A stretch of 64,000 bases of DNA. Source: Thalassomonas viridans (GTDB lineage Bacteria; Pseudomonadota; Gammaproteobacteria; Enterobacterales; Alteromonadaceae). This document shows, piece after piece, positions 51,672 to 61,049 of the stretch. The stretch is from positions 2,108,001 to 2,172,000 of the forward strand of contig NZ_CP059733.1 in NCBI RefSeq assembly GCF_000948985.2. The letters run 5' to 3'. Both the position numbers and the translations under genes were made by a program. The notes under the pieces are model-generated. The model saw only the letters and a list, made by a program, of their open reading frames with translations. It made no database searches and was not told the origin of the DNA. Numbering within the stretch: the stretch's first letter is position 1; the number at the start of each line of letters is the position of its first letter.

Positions 51672-53600
51672 ATGACCAACACCGGCCTGCTAAAGAACCA
51701 CGATGTCGAAGCTAAGGTGTTTTCTGCGCGCATGATACTGGCTTTTGCCGGGGCCCTGTTGTTGTTGCTTCTGTTGTTTTACAACCTTTATAGCCTGCAG
51801 GTGAAGCATTATCAAAAGTACCAGACCCGTTCCAACGAAAACCGCATCAAGGTGTTGCCGGTAGCCCCTAACCGGGGACGGATATTCGATCGTAACGGCG
51901 TTTTGCTGGCGGATAATACCCCGGTTTACAGCCTGGAGCTGATCCCGGAACAGGTCAGCGATATCAATAACACCCTGGTCCGATTACAAAACCTGTTGGG
52001 CCTTAGTGATGAAGATATCGCCCGGGCGGAGAAAAATATCAAAGGTAAACGCCGTTTCAATACCATAGAAGTCAAGGGGCGTTTAAGTGAGCAGGAGCGG
52101 GCGCGTTTTGCGGTGGATCAGCACAATTTTCCCGGGGTATTTATCGATGCCAGGTTAAGGCGCGATTACCCCTTTGCCGAGCTGACCACCCATGCCCTGG
52201 GGTATGTCGGGCGTATAAACCAGCGGGATCTGGACAAACTGGAGCAGCTGGAGGTCGCCGACAATTATGCCGCCACCCGCAATATCGGCAAACTCGGCCT
52301 GGAAAAATCCTACCAGCAGGAGCTGCACGGCATCATAGGCAGCGAAAAGGTGGAGGTGAATAACCAGGGGCGGGTGATCCGCACTCTGGATGTTACTCCG
52401 CCCGTGCCGGGAACGGATTTGACCCTGACCTTAGATATCGAACTGCAGATGATTGCCAAACGGGCGCTAACCGGCAAACGCGGCGCCGTAGTGGCGATAG
52501 ATCCCCGCGACGGCGCTTTGCTGGCCATGTACAGCAATCCCAGTTACGATCCCAATCCTTTTGTCCACGGCATCAGTTCTGCCGATTATAAAAAACTGCT
52601 TTCAAAGGACCGGCCTTTGCTGAACCGGGTGACCCAGGGGGTCTATCCGCCGGCCTCCACCATCAAACCCTTTTTGGGCCTGGCGGGACTGGCCCATGGC
52701 GTGATCACCCAAGACACCCGGATCAATGATCCCGGCTGGTACCAGTTGAAAAATGTCAAACGTAAATTTCGCGATCACTTAAGCTGGGGCCATGGAAAAA
52801 TAGACCTGCACCGGGCGCTGATGAAATCCTGCAATACCTATTTTTATCACCTGGCGTTTGAGCTCGGTATCAATAATATTGCCGATATGATGGAAAAGTT
52901 TGGTTTCGGTGAAAAAACCGGGATCGATATCGAAGAGGAATACCAGGCGGTACTGCCGAGCCGTTACTGGAAACGCGCCCAACACAACCAGCCCTGGTAC
53001 CAGGGGGATACCATCAATATCGGCATAGGCCAGGGCTTTTGGGTAGTAACCCCGCTGCAGCTGGCGCAGGCGACGGCTATTTTGGTTAACCGCGGTGAAG
53101 TGAAAACACCGCATTTATTACTGTCCCGGCAGGGGGCTGTGGTGGCAGGGGACTTGCCGCCGGAAGAAACAGGTGCCGGCCCGGTTAATGCCTTAGAGGA
53201 AGAGCGGCCGCCGCTGCCGCTGGTGCAGGCCAGGCACTGGGACATTATTTTAAATGCCATGCATGATACGGTGCAGGTTAAAGGGGGCACCGGCTATCAG
53301 GCCTTTAAGGGCAGCTTTTATGACGCCGCCGGTAAATCCGGCACCGCCGAGCTGGTGGGCCTGGATGAAAACCAGAAATACGAGGATATTAAAAGCTCGG
53401 AGCATTTGCGCGACAATGCCATGTTTATTGCCTATGCCCCGTTCGACAAGCCGGAAATTGTTGTGGCGGTGGCGCTGGAAAATTCCGGCCACGGCGGCGT
53501 TTCTGCAGGTCCTGTCGCCAGGCAGGTGATGGATCAATATTTTGCCCACAGGAGTTTTATCTCCCGTGCCGATGCCGCAGGGCAAAATTCCGGACAATGA
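51672..53600 (+). CDS. mrdA: Penicillin-binding protein 2 (paralogue)
   Basis: A class B transpeptidase of 642 residues that cross-links peptidoglycan during elongation. One membrane anchor (residues 20-40), dimerisation domain with NRGRIFDRNGVLLADN, then the transpeptidase domain with STIK (S329, K332), SCN (386-388) and KSGT (555-558), all catalytic motifs intact. The usual mrdA neighbours (rodA, rlmH, rsfS) are absent and a hydrolase gene precedes it, so this is likely a second PBP2. Confidence 0.93.
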   Translation: MTNTGLLKNHDVEAKVFSARMILAFAGALLLLLLLFYNLYSLQVKHYQKYQTRSNENRIKVLPVAPNRGRIFDRNGVLLADNTPVYSLELIPEQVSDINNTLVRLQNLLGLSDEDIARAEKNIKGKRRFNTIEVKGRLSEQERARFAVDQHNFPGVFIDARLRRDYPFAELTTHALGYVGRINQRDLDKLEQLEVADNYAATRNIGKLGLEKSYQQELHGIIGSEKVEVNNQGRVIRTLDVTPPVPGTDLTLTLDIELQMIAKRALTGKRGAVVAIDPRDGALLAMYSNPSYDPNPFVHGISSADYKKLLSKDRPLLNRVTQGVYPPASTIKPFLGLAGLAHGVITQDTRINDPGWYQLKNVKRKFRDHLSWGHGKIDLHRALMKSCNTYFYHLAFELGINNIADMMEKFGFGEKTGIDIEEEYQAVLPSRYWKRAQHNQPWYQGDTINIGIGQGFWVVTPLQLAQATAILVNRGEVKTPHLLLSRQGAVVAGDLPPEETGAGPVNALEEERPPLPLVQARHWDIILNAMHDTVQVKGGTGYQAFKGSFYDAAGKSGTAELVGLDENQKYEDIKSSEHLRDNAMFIAYAPFDKPEIVVAVALENSGHGGVSAGPVARQVMDQYFAHRSFISRADAAGQNSGQ

Positions 53601-53920
53601 GCTTTTCTGCCGGCATCAGCCGGGCAATTTCCCGGGGCAATACAAGTAATACCAGTTGGTGAAATTTATTTGTTATTATTTCCATCGATTTGTTAATGGC
53701 TTAGTTGCCATAGGACAAAAATAAAAATAATAGAGGGCACGGAAGCATTATAGCCGGGTTGAGCGGGCTATAGATTAGAGAAAATAACATACTGATTTTC
53801 GGTGACGGAATGAATAGTGTTGGCCAGCCGCAAGGCTTATGGCGCCGGCGTTTTATATTACATAACCCCTTTTGTGTTATTGCCTGAAACACAGGGAAAA
53901 CCGAGTTGTAGGATCAGATC
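53601..53920. other. Intergenic region, no gene seen
   Basis: 320 bp without a supported frame on either strand; it must contain a promoter for the gene at 53921. Confidence 0.5.
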
Positions 53921-55201
53921 ATGTTAGAACTGATGGAATATCCGCTGTGGATGCAGCGCACCCGGGCCGGGTTCAACAAACCCAGAAGCAGCGCCCTGAA
54001 AAATATCGATAATAAGCTGAAAAACTACCATCTGCAGGGCAAAACCCCCCGCCTCAGGCAGGAAGTTGCCACCGCCGTCGACATCTGGCAGCAGGAAAAA
54101 GGCGTCGGCTGGAAAAACAGCATACGCAACAGCAATGGTGCGGTAACAGATCTGATCAAGCAAATTAATAACGAATTTGAGCTTTCCGAGCTGGATCAGA
54201 CCGCGCTCCGTTACCTGCAGGATCACCGCCGTCAATATATTGTCCATTTGTTTCAGGGGCGGGAAATAAAACTGTCCAGTAAGTTTTATACCGCCTATGA
54301 AATTACCACTTCGGCTTATCAGGCGGGCAGTGTCGCCAGCACGGCGTATAGCCAGGCGAAAAACCTGGTGTATCTGATTTTGGGTAAGGCGGCCAACGAC
54401 CCGGGGATGATGGCGCTGATCAAAGACATTCTCGGTAAGAGCCTGTCGGAGTTTATTACCGAAATTACTCCCGGGGTAGGGCTTGCCTATTCCACTTCCA
54501 TGGCGACCTATAACAGTTATCTGGCGCTTTCTGCCGCCCGCTCGGCCCACAGCATTAAAAATGCCGGGCAGGGCCTGTTACCCGGGGATCCCACTGCTGC
54601 TTTTCTGGCGGTGAAAAAACTGATCGAAAGGGAAAGAAATGCCTGCGCCGCCCACGCCGGTGTTTATGCCGTTGAAGCCACCGCCAAAGCCGCCGGGATC
54701 TTTCTGGATGCCGGTACGGCTACCGGTACCGCCGCCTCGGTTATCGGCATGACGTCGCGGCTACTAATCACCCTTTACCTGCTGAAAAAAGACTGGGACG
54801 AAATGCAGGCGGTCAAAGGCCTGTTCCAGAAACCCTGGGAGATAGACAACAGTCTGTTCGCCAAAAGCCCGTTGCTGGGCTGCTACTTCCTGTTAAGCGC
54901 CGATACCTGGGTGATAGTAAACCTGATCTGCAGTGATTTCGGCAAACCCGGCTACAAATACCAGGTGGAGCAGGCGGTGAAAAACCACTTAAACCCGCTG
55001 ATGGTGGTGGCGGGGCAATGTATCGTTAACCACAGAATGACCCTGACCGGCCCTGTGCCTAAACTGACGGTTGAACGCGAAGATGACCTGACCCAGATTG
55101 CCATCAGGGACGCCAAGCTGGCGGACCAAATCAGCAGCAGTTTGTATAACAAGTTATATAACAAGATTTTCCGGACCGAGCTTAAGGGATATTTTAAATA
55201 G
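53921..55201 (+). CDS. Unknown 426-residue protein with Ala/Gly-rich hydrophobic middle
   Basis: No signal peptide. The N-terminal part (25-85) is helical and ends in WQQEKGVGWKNSIRNSNGAV, a pattern I associate with the accessory N-terminal part of large secreted effectors, but this is a loose resemblance. The middle (125-275) is rich in small residues and hydrophobic helices (LGKSLSEFITEITPGVGLAY; AAGIFLDAGTATGTAASVIG), as in pore-forming or membrane-inserting proteins. The C terminus is mixed. A toxin-like role is a guess; no immunity gene is evident. Confidence 0.6.
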   Translation: MLELMEYPLWMQRTRAGFNKPRSSALKNIDNKLKNYHLQGKTPRLRQEVATAVDIWQQEKGVGWKNSIRNSNGAVTDLIKQINNEFELSELDQTALRYLQDHRRQYIVHLFQGREIKLSSKFYTAYEITTSAYQAGSVASTAYSQAKNLVYLILGKAANDPGMMALIKDILGKSLSEFITEITPGVGLAYSTSMATYNSYLALSAARSAHSIKNAGQGLLPGDPTAAFLAVKKLIERERNACAAHAGVYAVEATAKAAGIFLDAGTATGTAASVIGMTSRLLITLYLLKKDWDEMQAVKGLFQKPWEIDNSLFAKSPLLGCYFLLSADTWVIVNLICSDFGKPGYKYQVEQAVKNHLNPLMVVAGQCIVNHRMTLTGPVPKLTVEREDDLTQIAIRDAKLADQISSSLYNKLYNKIFRTELKGYFK

Positions 55202-55334
55202 CCCCGGGTTAAATAAAGTGTCAGAAAAACGTATATTTATGTAAGGCACGACTTTTGCTTACCTCTGGCGGTATTAATTTAATAATGTGTAAGAGCTAAG
55301 CTATATAGATAGATGCTCATTATAAGGAAGTCTT

Positions 55335-55709
55335 ATGGTAACGAATATCATTCTTGGTACTAATGACCTGGCCAGAGCCGAACAATTTTACGATTCCCTG
55401 CTGGCCCTTTTGGGTGCTAAACAAACAATAAAAAATGATAGTTCCATCCTGTGGAAGTCTGAAACGAACAGCGTTGGTATTGCGGTATGCATACCTTTTG
55501 ACGGCCTTCCCGCAAGTAACGGCAATGGCAGCATGGTAGGCCTTAAGGCTGAATCGTTTGATCACCTGAAAAACATCTATAATACTGCCCTGGTGTTAGG
55601 GGGCAGCTGTGAAGGGGAGCCGGAAGAGCGTGAACCCGGGGTGTATGCGGCTTATTTCAGGGACTTGGATCATAATAAATTTGGCGTGTTTTACCTGAGT
55701 GAAAAATAA
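55335..55709 (+). CDS. VOC-family (glyoxalase-like) protein
   Basis: A 124-residue protein of the vicinal-oxygen-chelate fold (glyoxalase/bleomycin-resistance/dioxygenase): starts IILGTNDLARAEQFYDSLLALLGA and ends YAAYFRDLDHNKFGVFYL. AAGGAAG precedes the ATG. Such small single proteins act on diverse substrates; this one is unassigned. Confidence 0.88.
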   Translation: MVTNIILGTNDLARAEQFYDSLLALLGAKQTIKNDSSILWKSETNSVGIAVCIPFDGLPASNGNGSMVGLKAESFDHLKNIYNTALVLGGSCEGEPEEREPGVYAAYFRDLDHNKFGVFYLSEK

Positions 55710-56070
55710 GCCCGGGTTTGATAAAACAGGTTATTGAGGAAAACCCTGTCCCGGTAACCTGCTGTTTGTTTATGAGCCGGAAAGTAACATGCCGGCTTTA
55801 TAGAGTAGCTTCCATAAATCCGCGATTGGCCGTGCTCAGGCAATAAAGCCGGAAGCGCCTGGCCTGGTGTACGCCACCTTATTCCTTCCTTTGTTTTCAA
55901 AGATTTTGCTTTGCGCCATAAAGCTTTGGTTTGCAGCTTGATTAGCCAGTTATGCATGTGTTCCAGCCTGTATTGAGGAGATAGACATAATAAAAATGAT
56001 TGACTCCTGTTGCATTTTTAATCATTATGCTCCGGCAAGATTAATCAATTTAAACAATAAGGAGAATTTG

Positions 56071-56109
56071 ATGATAGTGCTTAACCTGACGCCGGCGACA
56101 AAGATCTGA
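56071..56109 (+). CDS. 12-residue peptide, possible leader
   Basis: MIVLNLTPATKI with AAGGAG 7 bp before the ATG. The Shine-Dalgarno is strong but the frame is tiny, so it may be a leader or chance. It is the only hint of translation in the 55710-56384 gap. Confidence 0.25.
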   Translation: MIVLNLTPATKI

Positions 56110-56152
56110 GCTGAAAGTTAACCCGCCATTTCATTCTGGCTTTTGCCAAGTC

Positions 56153-56191
56153 ACTTAATGCAAGTGCTTAATGCAAGTACTTAATGCAAGC
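56153..56191. repeat. Three tandem 13-bp repeats
   Basis: Three copies of a 13-bp unit reading rCTTAATGCAAGy, at 56153, 56166 and 56179. Not a CRISPR array. The surrounding 55710-56384 gap has no supported larger gene. Confidence 0.8.
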
Positions 56192-56384
56192 AACTTCACA
56201 CTTGTAAGTTGAACTTGGTTTTATTTTTACAGCTTTGCTGTTTTCATATCAATGATCTTTGTGATCCCTTTGCCGTGCCTGTTTTCCTGAACCTATGAGA
56301 AAAGTATACCGGGAAAATTAGCACCAGAGATCTCCTTACGTCCGGCACCCGCTTATTTCTGTTACTTTTTGCCGGAGCAAAACA

Positions 56385-57428
56385 TTGAATTTTTCAACAT
56401 TACAGCCACTTGGCTGGTCAAACTATTTCTTACAACAAATGGCCCTGGCCGATACCATGACGGAAGATGGTCCCAGGCCTTTTCGTATCATGGCCATTTA
56501 CCGCAGCCGCATTGATGCCATAGGGGAGGCGGGGGAGCAGATCCTGGTCTGTCCCGAGCATTTTCAGCCGGTCAGGGAGCATATTGCCGTCGGGGACTGG
56601 GTGCTGGCGGTTAAACGCCATGAGCACTTTTATATCGATAAAATCCTGGTGGCGAAAAACCGCATTGAACGTTATTCGGGGCACGAATGCCAGCTGATTG
56701 CCGCCAACCTGGATTATTTATGGATTGTCACCAGCGCCAATGAAGATTTTAATCTTAAGCGTTTGCAGCGTTACCTGGCCCTGGCCTATGAATTTTCCGT
56801 CGAACCTGTATTGATACTGACGAAAACCGATTTGGCGGATAAAGCGCCGTATCTCAGGCAAGTCCGCTCCCTGAGCATAAGTGAAGTGCATGCCGTTTGT
56901 GCACATCAGGCAGAAACCCTGGCCCCCTTGTCGGCTTATTGCCACCCGGGAAATACCATAGCCCTGGTGGGCTCTTCCGGGGTGGGAAAATCGACTTTAG
57001 TCAATGCGGTTGCCGGGGGCAGGCAGCAGACCCGGGAGATACGTGACGGGGACGGTAAGGGCAAGCATACCACCACCAGCAGGCAGCTGTTTTTCAACGA
57101 GCAGCAGGTGGCCTTTATCGATACCCCGGGGATGCGGGAGCTGCAGCTTCCGGGAGCCGGATCTGGCATCAACCAGGCCTTTGCCGATATTCAGGAGCTG
57201 GCCTTGAGCTGTAAATTCAGCGATTGCCGTCACGGCACTGAACCCGGCTGTGCCGTGCAGGCGGCGATACTTGGCGGCAGCCTCAGCGAGCAGCATTTTG
57301 CCAATTATCAAAAGCTGCTGAAAGAGGATGCGTTTTTGCAGCGCCGGGATGCCGGGACTTATGCCATAAGGCAAGAGCAAAGGGCATTCGCTAAAGAGAT
57401 CAGCAGTCATAAAAAGGAAAAATGGTGA
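56385..57428 (+). CDS. rsgA: Ribosome small-subunit GTPase RsgA-like
   Basis: A circularly permuted GTPase of 347 residues. An OB-like N-terminal part, then the permuted order of G motifs: TKTD (G4), then GSSGVGKST (196-204, G1), HTTTSR (G2) and DTPGM (G3), with a zinc-binding CKFSDCRHGTEPGC near the end. RsgA releases late 30S assembly factors. Many Alteromonadales have a second copy; the usual neighbours (psd, orn) are absent here, so this may be the paralogue. TTG 56385 has GGAG upstream. Confidence 0.9.
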   Translation: MNFSTLQPLGWSNYFLQQMALADTMTEDGPRPFRIMAIYRSRIDAIGEAGEQILVCPEHFQPVREHIAVGDWVLAVKRHEHFYIDKILVAKNRIERYSGHECQLIAANLDYLWIVTSANEDFNLKRLQRYLALAYEFSVEPVLILTKTDLADKAPYLRQVRSLSISEVHAVCAHQAETLAPLSAYCHPGNTIALVGSSGVGKSTLVNAVAGGRQQTREIRDGDGKGKHTTTSRQLFFNEQQVAFIDTPGMRELQLPGAGSGINQAFADIQELALSCKFSDCRHGTEPGCAVQAAILGGSLSEQHFANYQKLLKEDAFLQRRDAGTYAIRQEQRAFAKEISSHKKEKW

Positions 57429-57465
57429 TTTCGCTGGTTATCAGGATGTGCCTTTGAACGGGAAG

Positions 57466-57493
57466 TAGCCGCTGTCTGTAGCGGCTATTTTTT
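57466..57493 (+). terminator. Terminator after rsgA
   Basis: TAGCCGCT (57466-57473) and AGCGGCTA (57480-57487) with a 6-nt loop, followed by six T. Confidence 0.9.
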
Positions 57494-57578
57494 ATTCGGC
57501 GTTATTTAGCCGGTTGTTAAGCCGGTCCGGGTATTATCGCTTATGATCAGGTAAGAGAGGGCGTCTGGGGATTGTGAT

Positions 57579-58247
57579 ATGCCGGCCGGGATTTTTGCAT
57601 TGGCGTGTTTATTTCTGCTGCTGATTTTGTGGCCATTGATCTTTATGGACATTATGCTGCTGGCTCTGGTAAAGCTGGGCATACCGCCTTTTTTCGGTTT
57701 GTTTGTTATCCTGGCGATTGTCGCCGGCAGCTTTATCAATATTCCGTTAAAGCGCTATCGCTTTCGCGAGCAGGTCAATCCCCGCTGGTCCGGATTATAT
57801 GGCTTAGATCCCCGTTTTTTGCCGTTAAGGCGAAAACACAATGAGATGGTGATTGCCGTCAATGTCGGGGGATGTGTGGTGCCTTTAGTGCTGGCCCTGT
57901 ATCAGCTGGGACGCCTGTTTATTGCCGGAGGCCTGTTGATGGCGGTGCTGGCGGTGTTTATCAATATCCTGATTTGTTATCACCTGTCTAAAGTCAAACC
58001 CGGGGTCGGTATCCTGTTGCCGGCGTTTTATCCCGGGATCATTGCCGGACTTTGCGGTTTATTGCTATATCCGCAAAATCCCTCCGCAGTGGCTTTTTGC
58101 TCGGGAATTCTCGGGCCTTTGATCGGTGCCGATTTATTCAACTTAAAACAAATTATCCGCTTAAGGACGGGCACTGCCAGCATAGGCGGCGCCGGTACTT
58201 TCGACGGTATCGTTATTTCCGGTTTTATCGCCTTGTTGCTTACCTGA
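57579..58247 (+). CDS. DUF1614 membrane protein
   Basis: An integral membrane protein of 222 residues with about six spans, matching DUF1614 (LVKLGIPPFFGLFVILAIVAGSFINIPL; IAVNVGGCVVPLVLAL; GGAGTFDGIVISGFIALLL). The family is common in bacteria and archaea and uncharacterised. It stands alone between rsgA and a LysR gene. Confidence 0.85.
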   Translation: MPAGIFALACLFLLLILWPLIFMDIMLLALVKLGIPPFFGLFVILAIVAGSFINIPLKRYRFREQVNPRWSGLYGLDPRFLPLRRKHNEMVIAVNVGGCVVPLVLALYQLGRLFIAGGLLMAVLAVFINILICYHLSKVKPGVGILLPAFYPGIIAGLCGLLLYPQNPSAVAFCSGILGPLIGADLFNLKQIIRLRTGTASIGGAGTFDGIVISGFIALLLT

Positions 58248-58285
58248 GCAGAATCCGGGTTCAATGTCTTATTGCCGGATATCCT

Positions 58286-59185
58286 TTATCCTGATTTGAA
58301 ACAGTTTTCCAGGTAATCGAGCAGCGCCCTTAATTTCGGCATGGCCCCCTTATGGCTGGGATAAAGAGCATATATATCGGCTTTTTTATAGTGCCACAGG
58401 GGCAAAAGGCGCAGCAGTTTCCCCCGGCTTACCGCCTGCTGGCCGATATAGTCGGGCAATAGCGCGATACCGGCATCATCCTGGGCCAGCCGGCATAAAA
58501 CATGAAAGTCATCGCAGCAAAAGGCCGGTTTGATTTCCACCTGATGTGCCTGTTTACCCTGAAACAGCTGCCATTGCCCTTTGTTTTCCACGCCTGTCAT
58601 TAATAAGGCGTCTAAGCCGGCAAGCTGCATGGGATCGTGTAGATCGCTGACTTTTATCTTTTTTGAGCGTAAATATCCCGGGCTGGCGTAAAGGTGCAAT
58701 TCCCGGGTGCAAAGTTTTTTCGCCACCAGCGCAGAGTCTTCCAGCTCACCCACCCTCAGGGTCAGGTCATAGCCTTCTTCGATCAGGTCGACCCGGCGGT
58801 TGGTGAGGTTCAGCTCCAGGCTGATCTCGGGATAGCGGCGTTTAAATTCCGCCAGGCAGGGGGATAATAGCCCCTGGCCGACGGCAACCGAGGTACAGAT
58901 TTTAAGCTTGCCCCGGGGGGAGGCCATTAAAGTATTCACCGACAATTCGGCGCTTTGCATTTCTTCCTGAATGCGCAGGCAATGCTGGTAATACACTTTT
59001 CCCACTTCCGTCAGGCGCTGGGCGCGGGTGGAGCGCTCCAGCAGGCGTGCTCCCAGGTTTTGTTCCAGCCGGGTGATTTTGCGGCTGATGTTGGATTTGG
59101 GCAGGCCATAGGCCAGGGCCGCGGCGGTGAAACTGCCTTTTTCCACTACGGTGGCAAACACCAGCATATCGTTCAGATTTTTCAC
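58286..59185 (-). CDS. LysR-family transcriptional regulator
   Basis: A 299-residue regulator: helix-turn-helix in LVFATVVEKGSFTAAALAYGLPKSNISRKITRLEQNLGARLLER, then a binding domain of the AaeR/DmlR type. It is divergent from the pirin gene at 59327, which together with the isochorismatase-like gene is its probable target. Confidence 0.92.
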   Translation of the reverse strand: MKNLNDMLVFATVVEKGSFTAAALAYGLPKSNISRKITRLEQNLGARLLERSTRAQRLTEVGKVYYQHCLRIQEEMQSAELSVNTLMASPRGKLKICTSVAVGQGLLSPCLAEFKRRYPEISLELNLTNRRVDLIEEGYDLTLRVGELEDSALVAKKLCTRELHLYASPGYLRSKKIKVSDLHDPMQLAGLDALLMTGVENKGQWQLFQGKQAHQVEIKPAFCCDDFHVLCRLAQDDAGIALLPDYIGQQAVSRGKLLRLLPLWHYKKADIYALYPSHKGAMPKLRALLDYLENCFKSG

Positions 59186-59326
59186 CTTCAGCCTCTCTTT
59201 TTTCTTATTGTTACCCTAAATGGAACATACATGTGCTTTTTAGCTTATATATCCTGTAAATGCAATTAGATAAGCTGTGCTCCGTTAATGAGTGACAACA
59301 GAAATAAACCTGAGCGGAGAGAGCCA

Positions 59327-60001
59327 ATGCGATTATTACATTTTAACGACCTGCCCCAGGGGGGCTTTGCCGGATTGAAAGAGCGTCAGCTGGTGATCGA
59401 CCCGAAAATCAACCGCGGCCGGGTCCATCCCACTGCCGCCAGCGGCATCGGCAATTTTGTTTACCTGGCGGACGCCAATTTTATGCCCAAGGGAGAAACC
59501 GGCATGCACCCCCACCGGGAAGTGGATGTGATTTCTGTGATGGTGGACGGGCGTATCAGCCATGCCGGTTCGTTAGAACACGGGCGGCAGCTTGATGCCG
59601 GTTCGGTGCAGGTGCAGCGCGCCGGCGGGGAAGGCTTCAGCCATAACGAAATCAATCCCGACAATGAAGAAAACAATATGATCCAGCTATGGGTACTGCC
59701 ACAGCAGCAAGGGGAAAAGGCCGGTTACAAGATTTACCAGCCGCAGGCGGGACAGCGTACCCGTATCTATGGCGGCAGCGGCGGACAAACAGACACCTTT
59801 GCCAGCGATACCCTGATTGACATTGCCCGGCCCCTGGCGGGCGAGCAACTGGAGTACAAAGGCAAAGTCATGGCCTATATCGTCCAGGGCTCTGCCAGTT
59901 TCAACGGACAAAGGGTCAAACCCCGCACCCTGGTGCGCAGCGACGGTTTAACGATCAAAGCGCAGTCGGACAGCAAGATCATCCTGATTTATGTCCGGTA
60001 A
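59327..60001 (+). CDS. Pirin-family bicupin
   Basis: A 224-residue pirin-like (YhaK-like) protein. The N-terminal cupin has MHPHREVDVISVMVDGRISHAGSLEH, with the metal-binding histidines, and SHNEINPD. Such proteins can act as quercetinase or redox sensors; the activity here is not proven. ATG 59327 with GGAGAG is preferred over ATG 59288, which lacks a Shine-Dalgarno. The isochorismatase-like gene follows after 78 bp. Confidence 0.88.
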   Translation: MRLLHFNDLPQGGFAGLKERQLVIDPKINRGRVHPTAASGIGNFVYLADANFMPKGETGMHPHREVDVISVMVDGRISHAGSLEHGRQLDAGSVQVQRAGGEGFSHNEINPDNEENNMIQLWVLPQQQGEKAGYKIYQPQAGQRTRIYGGSGGQTDTFASDTLIDIARPLAGEQLEYKGKVMAYIVQGSASFNGQRVKPRTLVRSDGLTIKAQSDSKIILIYVR

Positions 60002-60079
60002 AACATAAAACCCCAAAGATGAGGCCTGGTGCGGACCCGGCCGATTAACCCCGACTTATATTAACTAAAGGAGTAACCC

Positions 60080-60802
60080 ATGAAGACATTTAAAACCCTG
60101 ACGACTTTATTAACCGCGGCCACACTGGCATTAAGCACCATGAGCTGGGCAAAAAGCGAGACACCAGCGGATAAATTTTCCGAAACCTTAACCCCGGACA
60201 ATGCCGTGCTGGCGATGATAGATCACCAAACCGGCTTATTGGTGGGGGTCAGGGATCTGGATCCCATGCTGCTGAAAAACAATATCCGCGGCTTAACGGC
60301 CATGGCCAAGGTACTGGATCTGCCCAGTGTTATCACTTCCAGCTACCCGGACGGACCTAACGGGCCTATAATGCCGGATATCCTGGAAAATCTGCCCGAT
60401 GCCCCTGTGATTAACCGCCAGGGGGAAATCAATGCCTGGAAATCCCCCGCGTTTAAACAGGCCATTGAAAAAACCGGCCGCAAGAAGATCATTATGGCGG
60501 GCCTGGTGACCGACGTGTGCTTGTTATTCCCGGCCTTGAGCGCCGTGGCCGAAGGCTATGACGTTTATGCCGTGATTGACGCCTCGGGCACCTGGAACGA
60601 TACGGTGCAGCAAGCCGCCATTGTCCGCATGAGCCAGGCCGGGGTGAAAGTGACCACCTGGGGTTCTGTGCTGGCGGAGATCATGGATGACTGGCGCAGC
60701 CCTAAAGGCATGGAATTAGGCGGCGTACTGGGCGGCCATACTTCTTATGGCTGGGTGTATAACAGCTTTATGTCCCAGGCCGCCAAGGCAAACAAGCAGT
60801 AA
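60080..60802 (+). CDS. Exported isochorismatase-like hydrolase
   Basis: A 240-residue hydrolase with a signal peptide (MKTFKTLTTLLTAATLALST, cleavage near 24), so it is periplasmic. The cysteine hydrolase triad is visible: D in AMIDHQTGLLVG, K in NAWKSP, and the nucleophile Cys in VTDVCLLFP. It is closest to the YcaC-like group. AAGGAG precedes the ATG. It pairs with the pirin gene, a common combination. Confidence 0.9.
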   Translation: MKTFKTLTTLLTAATLALSTMSWAKSETPADKFSETLTPDNAVLAMIDHQTGLLVGVRDLDPMLLKNNIRGLTAMAKVLDLPSVITSSYPDGPNGPIMPDILENLPDAPVINRQGEINAWKSPAFKQAIEKTGRKKIIMAGLVTDVCLLFPALSAVAEGYDVYAVIDASGTWNDTVQQAAIVRMSQAGVKVTTWGSVLAEIMDDWRSPKGMELGGVLGGHTSYGWVYNSFMSQAAKANKQ

Positions 60803-60807
60803 TGGTC

Positions 60808-60840
60808 GATAGCGGGCAGTAGGGGTCACTGCCCGCTATC
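60808..60840 (+). terminator. Hairpin terminator after the hydrolase gene
   Basis: GATAGCGGGCAGT (60808-60820) and ACTGCCCGCTATC (60828-60840) form a perfect 13-bp stem with a 7-nt loop. Confidence 0.75.
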
Positions 60841-61049
60841 CCGCTCTTACCCTGAGCAGGCAGTGAGCCCTAAATTTCTTAGTGGATTAGCTGCTTGTTA
60901 TTCAATGAGTTATATCTTAATCTAGCGCGGTAAGCCGCGGGTAAAGCATAAGGTTTCGCGGATCGCTCCGGGCGATTTCAGCCATCGCCGTTATGTTTTG
61001 TTGCCTGCCTTCTTGTGTTCAGGGCCTTTTGCAGGTTCAAGAGGAAAAA

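Noticed and set aside
55691..55957. 88-codon minus-strand frame
   Set aside because: It has no ribosome-binding site or family pattern and partly overlaps the VOC gene end.
56153..56191. Possible CRISPR array
   Set aside because: The units are 13 bp and directly adjacent with no spacers.
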